Below are positions 1 through 11,600 of a stretch of DNA of 64,000 bases, piece after piece. Each line of letters opens with the position of its first letter. Position 1 is the first letter of the stretch. The DNA lies in the NCBI GenBank assembly GCA_014843695.1, contig CM026386.1, forward strand, positions 19,645,973 to 19,709,972. Direction: 5' to 3'. Origin of the DNA: Archivesica marissinica (Eukaryota > Mollusca > Bivalvia > Venerida > Vesicomyidae). A program made the position numbers and the translations under genes. The notes under the pieces were generated by a model. That model worked only from the letters and a program-made list of their open reading frames with translations. It was not told where the DNA came from and searched no databases.

Positions 1-245
1 AGTGTGTGACGCTACTTCTACTTGTACTATTCATTCTAAGGCAGCTATATGTTAGTAAAAATGGCGATATCTTTCTCGGTCAGCGAACATGTTTTCATGA
101 ATTAATTGTGGGTCGATTTCCGATGGACTATTATAGTGATCTAAATTGAAATGAGAAATTATCTTTAGACATTATTGTGATGTTGTGGTATTTTATTTGG
201 ACTATTGATCGATAGATATGCTAAAACTGTCAAATATTTTCTCTG

Positions 246-891
246 GTGCTACCTCGGCGCCGAATACGAGTACATTCTTCACCCGGTAAAGAAAGTGACC
301 CTTCGTCCAAATACAAAAAAAAACAGAAAAATATTAACAAAACCAGTATAGACAAATTACAAAGACAATATAGCGACAGTGATAACAGTTTATATGTCGA
401 CATTGAGGAACTCACGTCACTAAGTGATAATTTAGAATTATCCTATCAAATGAAGATCTAAAAGAAATAGCCTCAATAATAGCTGATCAGTTGAAACCGG
501 ACTTGTTAAATGAAATAAAATAGAAGTTAAGAGTTTAGTAAAGGCTGAGATAACTAAATTAGAGGAAGAAAAACATGTGGCCGAACTCAACCTCATGCAA
601 ACTGAACTAGCGGGTCTTCGCAACAGCAATGCTCAGCTAGTGAATTCGCTGAATGCCACCCAGCTAGAGCTCGACGAGCTGGATCAATACGGTGGTCGTA
701 TGTGCCTGGATATATCAGGCGTAGCCGACGACACATACGAGAACACTGATAATGTCCAGAAAAAGATCCTGAAGCATGCTAGTGAATCAGGAGTAACCAT
801 GTGTGCTGCTGACATCGACAAGTGCCACATACTTGGTAAGCCAAAGGGAATTCTCAGCAGGGAAGTGAGAGTAAAATTCACAAAATTCTAA
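246..891 (+). pseudogene. LINE ORF1-like fragment, broken
   Basis: Two open segments (246-461 and 577-891) resemble the first protein of L1-type and related LINEs. The first is a charged Lys/Ser-rich N-terminus. The second is a coiled coil (ELAGLRNSNAQLVNSL) followed by RMCLDISGV and DIDKCHILG, the start of the RNA-binding domain. It is separated by a frame break and ends early at 891. The copy at 40184-40753 continues 80 residues further. The family call rests on motif pattern only. Confidence 0.6.
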
Positions 892-1364
892 ACCGTTCCT
901 CACAATATATCTAGCTTGGGAATTAAGATGTGGTTTCTTTCTCTTACGACAACCCACCGCGATATGAAATTGAAACAAATGCACGTGCACATCGTGCAGT
1001 TTGGATGATTTGACTTACACAGCTCTTGAAACACTGTCTGTTCTTATCTCGTATGCAGTATAATTTGTATTGGACATACATGTATATGCGGTTGTAATGT
1101 TTGTACATGTATGAAATGTGGAACAAATAAACAAAATGTTAAAAAGCAATGTGAAAATAAAAACAACAAATGTAAAAATGATAAGTGCCATTGTCCATCT
1201 GAAACAAATCATTCAAACGCGGACATCCTATCCACTGCGCTAATCAGACACATATATACTGTTCAGGCGGGTTATCTGTATTTTATACCCCCAAATATCC
1301 AATATTAATATGTGGTCTATTTTTAAAAGCCATACTATTGCCAATTTAATCATGTACGACAGTA
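892..1364. other. Low-complexity AT-rich stretch, no gene seen
   Basis: Short ORFs only (for example Asn/Lys-rich 1111-1308), with no family resemblance. The sequence is not present at the matching place in the copy B unit. Confidence 0.4.
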
Positions 1365-1573
1365 CTGTGCTTTCCAAGTAATTAATAACGGTTGTAAACA
1401 AACATTCGATACACTATTGCATTATAGGTAAGTCAGGTTGTTAGCAGTATTACATTACAGATATTTTAAACTATACACAATAAATCACAGTACCTGTAAG
1501 CTATCTTATATTGCCTTACCTATACAGTAGTGTAATATTCCAACGGTATTATTACTTTACTTTGAAAGCACAG
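1365..1573. mobile_element. Fold-back MITE flanked by TA
   Basis: Starts CTGTGCTTTC and ends GAAAGCACAG with TA on both sides. The two halves are imperfect inverted repeats over about 85 bp. The matching place in the copy B unit (around 41650) lacks it. TA flanks fit a Tc1/mariner-type origin. Confidence 0.6.
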
Positions 1574-1739
1574 TAGTAACAGGTGAACGATATTGTAATC
1601 CTGTACGAATGTCACATGCTTAATCTCTTATGTTATTTGATGGTTAGATTTTTATTCCCATGCTTATCATACATATTACAGTGACTTTACCTGTACTAAT
1701 ACAACGAGTTACGGTAGGTTGTCTTGCGGTGTGTGTGTG

Positions 1740-2030
1740 TGTGTTTTACGTTTATTTATCGTCGCTACCGGTTACCCATATGAGCGACGCCTCCAGAAGA
1801 GATTAGTAATTTTAGATTTTTGGAGGATAGTGCAATGATACAGACAGAGATCCATTCCAGAGTCTCCTCTGGTTCTTTTACGTGCACGGTGTAAAGCACC
1901 GACACGAGACCTCGGTTTAACGTCCCATCTGAAAGACTGTTAATTGTATTAGGGTCAGGCGGGGAATCGAACCTGCGATCCCTGGATTACCAGTCCAGCG
2001 TGTTACCACTGGACTACAGATCCGTCTGTG
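1740..2030 (-). mobile_element. tRNA-derived SINE, family 1 (full length)
   Basis: On the minus strand: a tRNA-like head (box A TAGTCCAGTGG, box B GGTTCGATTCC, loop reading GGT as in tRNA-Thr) at 1950-2027, a body with GTCCCAT/CTGAAAGACTGTTAAT, and a tail CGACGATAAATAAACG. The acceptor stem does not pair, so it is not a tRNA gene. At least a dozen relatives lie in this window. Confidence 0.8.
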
Positions 2031-2408
2031 TGTCTTGCGGTTGGAGATGTGTACGATAATATACCCGTTTGCAAATATTACATAATATAGCGGCGACTGG
2101 TTAATCATGTGTATGGTATCAATTAACTCGGCAAACAAATTACAGTTGCTTTCGTGTGTCGCTGAATCGCCTTTTCCCTGTACATTCTATTTTATTATGC
2201 TGCTACAATTAAATTAAATTAAATACTGCACATGGCGAGGAATAAAACTATTTAGCATCATAATCACCTAATGTTTGATTATTTATTGATTTCTGGTTTC
2301 ATAATCTTGTTGGTCTGTTACAAATACGGTTGGATGATGACGGCAAAGGCTGTGAACTCGTTCGGGATTGATTCGGCTCTCAAGGTTACGAGGTGCATGA
2401 CGTTGTTT

Positions 2409-2614
2409 GGTAGTGTGTGTGTGTTTTACGTTTATTTATCGTCGCTACCGGTTGCCCATATGAGCGACGCCTCCTGAAGAGATTAGTTATTTTAGATTTT
2501 GGAGGATAGTGCATGATACAGACAGAGACCCATTCCAGAGTCCCATCTGGTTCTTTTCACGGTGTAAAGCACCGACACGAGACCTCGGTTTAACGTCCCA
2601 TCTGAAAGACTACT
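2409..2614 (-). mobile_element. SINE family 1, head missing
   Basis: Tail and body as in the copy at 1740-2030, but the sequence ends before the tRNA-like head. The partner in the copy B unit is at 42250-42370. Confidence 0.75.
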
Positions 2615-2619
2615 GAAAT

Positions 2620-4344
2620 TCTACTAAATTCGTAAATATTACACGACTCAAAAAACTAAAAACGGTGGTTATTCAGTTTCAGAAGAAGAAAAGACAAAAT
2701 CGGTTAATAACATTTTTTTCAATTTCAACCATTGACGATTCATCAACCATCTCTTCTGTTAAGTCCAAACAAATGTTACTTTAAGTGAAATTAATGTTAC
2801 GGAACAAGATATTTCTGACGTTTTAAACAACTTAGTCCTAAAAAAGCAAGTGGTCCGGTCGAAGTAAGTCATCGTATGCTTAAAGCGACATAACATCGGT
2901 GAAACCCCGAATTTCTACAGAATGTAATTTCCTATTATATGGTATAATTGTTTTCCAAATATTTGAATCACACGCTAAGTATTTCAACGAATAAACAAAC
3001 GTCGTATACGACATTTGTTGCCATAACAAACTAATGTAAATAGTGTCAACATCCATGCCTAATGCACTGTGTGCATCCTGAATACCACGAGTTATGGTAC
3101 ATATTTACCGTTATATCTCACCCTTTGTGCCTATGCATATTTATTTTTAGACTAATACGATTTAAAATATCTCTAATCGTCAGTAGCACGCGCTTAAAAT
3201 AGACTCCAATAATAAACAAACGTCGATTCAGTAGCATAGCTGACAGCTATATGACATCCTACTTTCACTTTTGAGAGTTTGTATACCACAACACCACTGT
3301 TTATGTATATAAAGTTAGTGTTCGAATTATGTGGGAAGCATTTGTAGTAGCAATGTTATTCATACTTAAAAAACATTGTATGTGCTTTTTGCGATGTAAT
3401 GTCGCTTTAAAGAAACGTATACTACAATTAATCGACCTCTTACTGTTTTATTTAATCGATCTTTACAAGAGAGTACTTATCCAAGTTGTTTTAAATTAGC
3501 ACATGCCATGCCTCTATATAAAAAGGGTGATCGAGAAACTCCCTCAGACTACAGACCGATATCGTTGATTAGTTGTCTAGGGAAAGTTATAGAACGGGTA
3601 ATTGTCAAATATATGTTCAACTATCTTCATGATACTGATCTCATTTATAAGTACCAGTCTGGATTTTTACCACGACATGTCACAGTTTTCCAATTAATTG
3701 ACCTATATCACCAACTATGCAAAGCCTATGATGATAAACAAATTACTGGTATTGCTTTTTGTGACACTTCAAAAGCATTTGATCGGGATTGGCATTCTGG
3801 ATTGCTGTTCAAATTAAAACAATATGGAATAACTGGAAACCTTAACGAGTGGCTTGAAAATTATTTATGTAATAGAAAGCAAAGAGTATTTGTAGAATCG
3901 TCTTTCTCTGAAACAAAGTACATTACTACTGGGGTACCTCAGGGCTCAGTGTAAGGACCACTCATGTCTCTATTCTACGTTAACGACAATGCTAAAAGTT
4001 CTACTAGATTATTTGCAGATGACTGTTCAATGGCAGTGTCCTCCACAGATAAAACACTTATTGAAACACAGCCACATTCAGATCTCCGAAATGTTTCTGA
4101 TTGGTCAAAGCAATGGTTGTTTAAATTTAACCCTTCTGAAACGGAGGTAGTGGCCGTTTCGTTGGCAGATAGCGAACTTCCGAAATTACTGTTTGAAAAT
4201 ACAGAACTCCGTTTTGTTGATAATCACAAACATCTTGGAATTAATATCAGTAAAGACGGTTCTTGGCATATACATATAACACACATAATTACGTCTGCAT
4301 CTAAAGTGCTTGTAACCATGCAAATACGTATAAGTATAAGTTAA
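2620..4344 (+). pseudogene. Non-LTR retrotransposon reverse transcriptase, interrupted and dead
   Basis: Reverse transcriptase of jockey/CR1 type. The N-terminal part (LKKASGPVEVSHRML) ends at 2880. A MITE follows, and the frame resumes at 3417 with KETYTTINRPL. Seen next: YRPISLISCLGKV, KAFDRDWH, GVPQGSV and the catalytic TRLFADDCS. A stop codon at 3952-3954 follows GVPQGSV in the same frame, and a few residues are missing after YVND, so the enzyme cannot be active. The 5' end of the element is missing. Confidence 0.85.
2880..3420. mobile_element. TTAA-flanked MITE inside a LINE
   Basis: TTAA at 2880-2883 and 3417-3420. Terminal inverted repeats are AGCGACATAACATCG on the left and AGCGACATTACATCG on the right. 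The 533-bp core has no ORF of note. TTAA duplication is the mark of piggyBac-type elements. Confidence 0.75.
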
Positions 4345-4399
4345 AACGATAAACGCTTAACCACATTAAAGATATATACTCGATGATACATTTATGTCA

Positions 4400-4595
4400 A
4401 ACCACTTGCGGAGACCTATACAGGATTTCATGGGCAGGCTTAGCCGACGTGAGTGGCTATCCAGTACTAAGCAATGTTTGTGAGGTGCCTTGCTCAATGA
4501 TACTACCCACGTGGCCTGACCGAGTATCAAACCCTGACAGTTCTATTCCAAATCTGATGATCTACACGTACAACTGGACTACGGACGCCACAAAG
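4400..4595 (-). mobile_element. tRNA-derived SINE, family 3 (degraded)
   Basis: Similar to 37165-37350 and, reversed, to 36645-36835. Shared blocks include TTGCTCAATGA and a head with GAGTATC next to box-B-like sequence. Confidence 0.5.
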
Positions 4596-4934
4596 TAACA
4601 TGAAACTTAAATACTTGTAAGGTTCTAAACCCAGATGCAAAGCTCAGCAAACTAGTCAATGTTTTCTCTAATTATGATAGCAAAATTACTGGTTGCACCC
4701 AAGACGCACCTTGGTCCAGAGGTTATTATATTGTTGGGAAAAAGTGTACGGAAAGTACCAATATGCATATTGACTCTTGGAAAATCCAGTTTGACTCTTG
4801 AAAAATCCAACTTGACTTGAGATTTTGACATCACGTGTCAGTGACTCTTGACTTTCAAAGTCTAGTGAACGCCCTGCCTATCTGATAGCAAGCGATTCCA
4901 ATAATATTTATAATAATGAATATTGTTACAAGAG

Positions 4935-5100
4935 ACATACCTTATCTCCTATCTTATCTTATCTCCATCCTCTCCTCGTTCTCTCTTATCTTACCTTCAC
5001 CTTCTCTTCGTTCTCTCCTCTCTTATCTTACCTCCATCCTCTCCTCGTTATCTCCTCTCTTATCTTACCTTCACCCTCTCCTCATTCTCTCGCTCTCTCA
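4935..5100. repeat. CT-rich low-complexity tract 3' of copy A
   Basis: Repeated TCTTATCTTACCTTCACCC-like words. A counterpart lies 3' of copy B at 42550-42680 with one block fewer. Confidence 0.7.
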
Positions 5101-5185
5101 CAAACAAGCTATTATTGTATGATACACTTTATTAATCTTGAATATGTAATTGTCGCATGTATTCAGGTTTCACGTTTTATACTGC

Positions 5186-5191
5186 TTTATT
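5186..5191 (-). promoter_or_regulatory. Poly(A) signal of SLCO copy A
   Basis: AATAAA on the minus strand, 166 bp past the stop codon. The segment between is conserved in copy B, as expected of a 3' UTR. Confidence 0.6.
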
Positions 5192-5356
5192 TCAGATTCA
5201 ATTGTCAGACTTTCCCAATCTATACATCCATTGCAAAAGCTGAACGAAAGACATACACACTTTGCAAAGGAGAAGAATTACATAAGACTTTGACATAGCG
5301 GATGTAGACTGTATAACTAATCAGCCCCTCTATTGGCAATATCGCCTTCGAATGAT

Positions 5357-5625
5357 TTATTCTGGTGCATGTTTACAGCCTTGACCCGTGTCAATCCCAA
5401 TACCAGTGTCGCAGTCTGTGTCCTTGGGCGGTTTGTAGAACCAAAGCGCACAGAAGAAGAATGCCATTGAACAACACTTGGAAGCAAGTGCAAATATAAA
5501 GTAGTTCCGGCTGACGGCTGAAATATCGTAGAGCCAACATGAAGTGTTCTCTCCGCACTCTGTCTGCCATACAAGGCACCCGGCATCAGTAGCCGCACCC
5601 ATGATAAACGCTCCAGGTACTGATC
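5357..5625 (-). CDS. SLCO: SLCO copy A exon 12 and stop (aa 552-640)
   Basis: Acceptor ATTTCAG. Encodes VPGAFIMGAATDAGCLVW, a cysteine-rich loop (TECGENTSCW), TM12 (YFIFALASKCCSMAFFF) and a short tail ending CKHAPE. Stop TAA at 5357-5359. Confidence 0.92.
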
Positions 5626-8600
5626 CTGAAATACCAAGAAATTAGGAGCATACCATACATAAAATAATAATAATAAAGGTGAGATATAAACTGCAATAAC
5701 TAATACGCGAATAATTGATCAACCTAGGCATTAGATGTTGGTTCTTCGCTCCACCTTATATATACAGTCTATATCCACAGCTGATAAAGGTTCGAACGAA
5801 AGGGCAACGCCATGTGGAGATAGCTTTGATTGAAATGGTCCCGCTATGTGGCGATAGCTTCGGACGAAATGGTCCCGCTAGTTGGAGGTAGTTTCGTACG
5901 AAAGCGTCCTGCTAGTTGGACATAGTTTCGAACGTCAGGGTCCCGCTAGGTGTCGATAGTTTCAAACTACAGTGTCCCGTTATGAGAAGATAGTTTCGAA
6001 CTACAGGGTCCCACTCGGTAGATATAGTTTCGATCTACAGGGTACCACTAGGTGGAGAGAATTTCGAACGACATGGTCCCGCTAGGTAGAGATAGTTTCG
6101 AAGGAAAGGGTCCCGCTAGGTGGAGGTAGTTTCGAACGACAGGGTCCCGCTAGTTGGAGTTAGTTTCGAACGACAGGGTCCCGCTAGGTGGAGTTAGTTT
6201 CGAACGACGGTGTCCCGATAGGTGGAGATAGTTTCGAACGACAGGGTACCGCTAGATGTAGATAGTTTCTTATTACAGAGACATGGTAGAATCGATAGTG
6301 ATATCATTTCAAATAACAGGGTGCTGGTAGATGGAGAATGAGTTTCGAATTACAGGGTCTTGGCAGGTGAGTATATATATTCGAATGACATGGATTGGAA
6401 TAATCGATGGAGATAAAGTTTCAATTGATTTCGAACAACAGGGACTGGAAGAATCGATGGAGATAAAGTTTCAAATGACAGGGTCTTAGTAGGTGGGTAT
6501 ATAGTTTCGAATGACAGGGACCTGGTATAATTGATGGAGATAGAAATTCAAACGACAATGTCCTAATAGCATCGATGGAGATATAATTTCAAAGGACAGC
6601 GAGATAGAGTTTCACGTGACAATGTCCAGGTAGGTGGATACAGAGTTTCGAATGACATGGACCTGTAAGAATCGATGGAGGTTGAATTTGAAACGACAGG
6701 GTGTCCTGGTTGATGGGGATAAACGAAACATTTCTTACCGAACACGCGGATGATAAACCTGTTAGTGCCGCACATTATGGTTCTATGGTTTTCATCAATT
6801 GATCTAAACAATAAGCCAAGCATAAATGTAGGATTTTACACGAGTGGTGATTTCATACCATATTTTATGAAAAGAGTTTGGAATGTTGCTATCAAGCGAG
6901 TCTAAATACAAATGGTTATTACATATATATATAGTTCTATGTATTGTGAAACAATGTGTGGGTTAATATATTATTACTGTTTTACGGTTCTAATTTGATG
7001 CCCTCAACGTTTTACGTGGTCTTGAATATGAACGATTTACATGCATGTCAGAACATGTCTAATTTTGGTTAACTTTATGCATAATTTAAAAAAAATTAAT
7101 TATATAAAAATAAATATTCAACAATTGCAGTTCGCCAATACGACAATGTTTTCTAGGAGGACGAATAAACAAGGAGCAATATTTAAACGGATGTTAGCGC
7201 TAGTTGGTAATTGTATTGTATGGCCCCCGGCCGGGATCGGTATTAGAGAAACTCTATGAACAACAAGTTTAAATAAGTAATAATTTTATAAATCTATTTT
7301 TAATATTATAATTTAACCATAACCAAACAAGGTCCCTTTCCACATAGTGCAGTGAAAATTCAGCTGTTTTATACACCATCTTAAGGAAACAACGGCCACA
7401 CCCTCCTAAGGAGTGGATTAACCAACGAATGGTTTATTAGCATCATTGTCAATATCAATCAGAATTCACTAGGCTAATTGCTATTGGCACGAAATATCAC
7501 GTGTTGGGGCACACATTAATTTAATTAAAAAAACGAGGCGTAGTGACATTGTCGTAATAGTTAATTTCAAACTTTTAAATTTATGTAAATATCTAGCACT
7601 TCTTTGTGGACGTCGTGATAGTGTAGTGTTAGTGCGTTCGTTTCAGGTGCGAAAGGCCCGGAGTTCGAGCCATACTGGAGCCGTTACGATTGTTTCATTA
7701 GGCAAGGAATTTAAATTCACATTGCCTCTTCTCTCTCCCTCGTGACGATGGATTCCATCAATGAGGTCTCGAGAGTGATTATATTAGTTGTAAAAACTTG
7801 TTTCGCAATCGAGCTATATTTAATTTGTATAAACAAAATATCTAGCATGACCTATGAAGTGGAGTTTGTTATTTCGGTTTCAAGTTTATGATGAAATCGC
7901 ATATTACCCGCTATATTCAGTTATAATGGTAGCATCTGCTTTTCATAATTAATAATGCTACTACTAATAAATATGCGATGCCCCCCCCTTCCACAAATCA
8001 TGATATATTAAAAAGTATAACACATGTATATCATGCGATTATATTGCTAATATCACTCCCATAAGGTAACCATGAACATGATATACACACATGTACACAT
8101 GTTTACGTATAATCTTTATTTATTTCACAAGACAAGTGAAACAAGCTGTAACAACTTGTATTAATCACTCTCGTTGGCGCATATGAAAGCGTATTGGTGG
8201 CCATTCGTGTGGGAGTAAGTCAACGACTATAACCACCCGGTCACGGAGGCCCCGAACTTTCAAGGTTATATAGTTAATATTACTTAATAATATATTATAT
8301 TACTACGCCAGCTTCTCGGCATACTGTTATACCACATATGACTCTTTAGTTTAACATGGCCTCGCTACATGCAGTCAATTTGCGATTCCCCCCTTTCCAC
8401 AAATCATGATACATGTATATTAAAAACATAACATATGTATATCATGTAATTAGATTGCTAATATCACGTCCATAAGCTAATCATGAACATGATATACACA
8501 CATGTACATGTTTACGTATAATCTTTATTTATTTTAATAAGACAAGTGAAACAAGCTGTAACAACTTATAGTAATCATTCTCGTTGGCGCGAATGAAAGC

Positions 8601-11600
8601 GTATTGGTGTCAATTCGTGTGGGAGTAAGTCAACGACTATAACGGCCCCTATCTTTCACGGTTATATAGTTAATATTACTCAATAATGACTTACCGTAGA
8701 ACGGCTTGCTCAGCCGGTATATCTGCGGCGATCATAGAAAACGTGTATATGAGCAAGAGCACGAGAAACCAGTACAATTGAGAACAACTAGATTCACATC
8801 TGCCGGGTGTTAATGTGGACTCTGTCGTGTTAATTTGTAGAGGAACACAGGAACAGTTGGAATATTCAGACTGTAACACAAACATTAGCAAGTTTCAATT
8901 TTGCAATTTGTAGATCATCCAAATATGTATTTCAATTCGCAGCCAACCACATTTCCACAAATGCCGGCCTTAGATATACATTGCAATCCGTAGCCAGTTC
9001 CTACATTCTAACAACGTATGGCCTTAGATATTCATTGCAATCCGTAGCCAGTTCCTTCATTCTAACAACGTATGGCCTTAGATATTCATTGCAATCCGTA
9101 GCCAGTTCCTTCATTCTAACAACTTATGGCCTTAGATATCCATTGCAATCCGTAGACAGTTCCTTCATTCTAACAACTTCTGGCCTTAGATGTACATTGC
9201 AATCCGTAGACAGTTCCTTCATTCTAACAACTTCTGGCCTTAGATGTACATTGCAATCCGTAGCCAGTTCCTACATTCTAACAACGTATGGCCTTAGATG
9301 TACATTGCAATCCGTAGCCAGTTCCTTCATTCTAACAACGTATGGCCTCAGATATTCATTGCAATCCGTAGACAGTTCCTTCATTCTAACAACCTCTGGC
9401 CTTAGATGTACATTGCAATCCGTAGCCAGTTCCTTCATTCTAACAACGTATGACCTTAGATATTCATTGCAATCCGTAGCCAGTTCCTTCATTCTAACAA
9501 CTTATGGCCTTAGATATACATTGCAATCCGTAGCCAGTTCCTTCATTCTAACAACTTCTGGCCTTAGATGTACATTGCAATTCGTAGCCAGATCCTACAT
9601 TCTAACAACGTATGGCCTTAGATGTACATTGCAATCCGTAGCCAGTTCCTTCATTCTAACAACGTATGGCCTTAGATATTCATTGCAATCCGTAGCCAGT
9701 TCCTTCATTCTAACAACTTATGGCCTTAGATATCCATTGCAATCCGTAGACAGTTCCTTCATTCTAACAACTTCTGGCCTTAGATGTACATTGCAATCCG
9801 TAGCCAGTTCCTTCATTCTAACAACTTATGGCCTTAGATATCCATTGCAATCCGTAGACAGTTCCTTCATTCTAACAACTTCTGGCCTTAGATGTACATT
9901 GCAATCCGTAGCCAGTTCCTACATTCTAACAACGTATGGCCTTAGATGTACATTGCAATCCGTAGCCAGTTCCTTCATTCTAACAACGTATGGCCTCAGA
10001 TATTCATTGCAATCCGTAGACAGTTCCTTCATTCTAACAACCTCTGGCCTTAGATGTACATTGCAATCCGTAGCCAGTTCCTTCATTCTAACAACGTATG
10101 ACCTTAGATATTCATTGCAATCCGTAGCCAGTTCCTTCATTCTAACAACTTATGGCCTTAGATATACATTGCAATCCGTAGCCAGTTCCTTCACTCTAAC
10201 AACTTCTGGCCTTAGATGTACATTGCAATTCGTAGCCAGATCCTACATTCTAACAACGTATGGCCTTAGATGTACATTGCAATTCGTAGCCAGATCCTAC
10301 ATTCTAACAACGTATGGCCTTAGATGTACATTGCAATCCGTAGCCAGTTCCTTCATTCTAACAACGTATGGCCTCAGATATTCATTGCAATCCGAGCCAG
10401 TTCCTACATTTTAACAACTTCTGGCCTTAGATATGCATTGCAATCCGTAGCCACTTCATTGTCTTAACTACGTTCATAGTCAATTCCTATGTATATTTTT
10501 TATTTAATACGGACATAAATACAATAGGTCTACTTAATACAATGTGTGTTAAAATGTTGTTAAACCTGTGAGGAATACTACACGGTATATTGCACCTCAA
10601 CTTACCGTTGTTAAATCTGGACCCCTTGTACACCCAGCAAAACATGGCGAGAAGTACTGCAAACCGGAAGCATCACATGAGATCTCGATCCTCTCTGTTG
10701 TGCAATGGCAGCCCGAGTTGCATTCGTTATATAGCGACATATCTGAACTGCAATCAAAGATGTATGCATCGTACAATGTGATTTCGGATGTAATAATTAA
10801 AAGTTATAGCCACTGGTGTTGTCATAATCGCCCTGCATTCCGCAGGTTCGATCCACCGTCTGACCATAATAAAATTAACAGTCTTTCAGGATGGGACTTT
10901 AAACCGAGGTATCGTGTCGGTGATTTACACTATGCACGTAAACGAACCAGAGGAGACTCTGGAATGGGTATTTCTCTGTATCAGTGCACTATCCTCCAAA
11001 CAATCTAAAATGACTAATCTCGAGGAGGCGTCTCTCATATGGGAACCGATAGCGACGATAAATAATCGTAAAACATACACACGGCGTGTGCAACAAAGTC
11101 CATTCATATTGATGTGCATGCGATGCAGGGTGCGTATTGATTTGGCTATACTGGCGAGTTCTTCCAGAGATAGTTCCTATACTAGTGTATGGTATATAGG
11201 AATTGATTACTGTGGGTTTTTAGGTTTTTAGGATGGTGTTACTATGGCCAATTTATGTTTGCGAGCATATGTCGGAGATTTGAGAGAATATAGCTTGGCT
11301 AGCAGATTTATAACATAAGCATTGGTTTAGCACAGTGTATAGAAGAGATACTGCTTGATAACGGCGATTCACCGTTGTCGCCCAAGTGTAAAGTTCCGAA
11401 CGTGAATGTCTGGATAATTATGGGACATATTTATTGAGGTCAGCTAACTAGCACAGTAACCAGTGTTATGTTGTTCTTTTGTTTGTTTTTGTTTTGTTTT
11501 TTTTATTCCACATTCAACATAGATTACAAATATTTGTTAACACATTTACAATAACAATACTGCTCATAGTGAATTTACATCATAGTACATTCATGCTTCG

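Noticed and set aside
1950..2027. tRNA-Thr gene (and similar tRNA-like heads elsewhere)
   Set aside because: Box A and B are present but the acceptor stem does not pair, and the sequence is the head of a repeated SINE.
8981..10414. 477-codon plus-strand ORF with an 18-residue repeat
   Set aside because: It is a reading of the 54-bp intronic minisatellite. No domain, no start context, and it lies antisense inside intron 9 of a well-supported gene.
8960..10480. CRISPR-like regular repeats
   Set aside because: Units are contiguous with no unique spacers, and the DNA is eukaryotic. The same holds for the other arrays.
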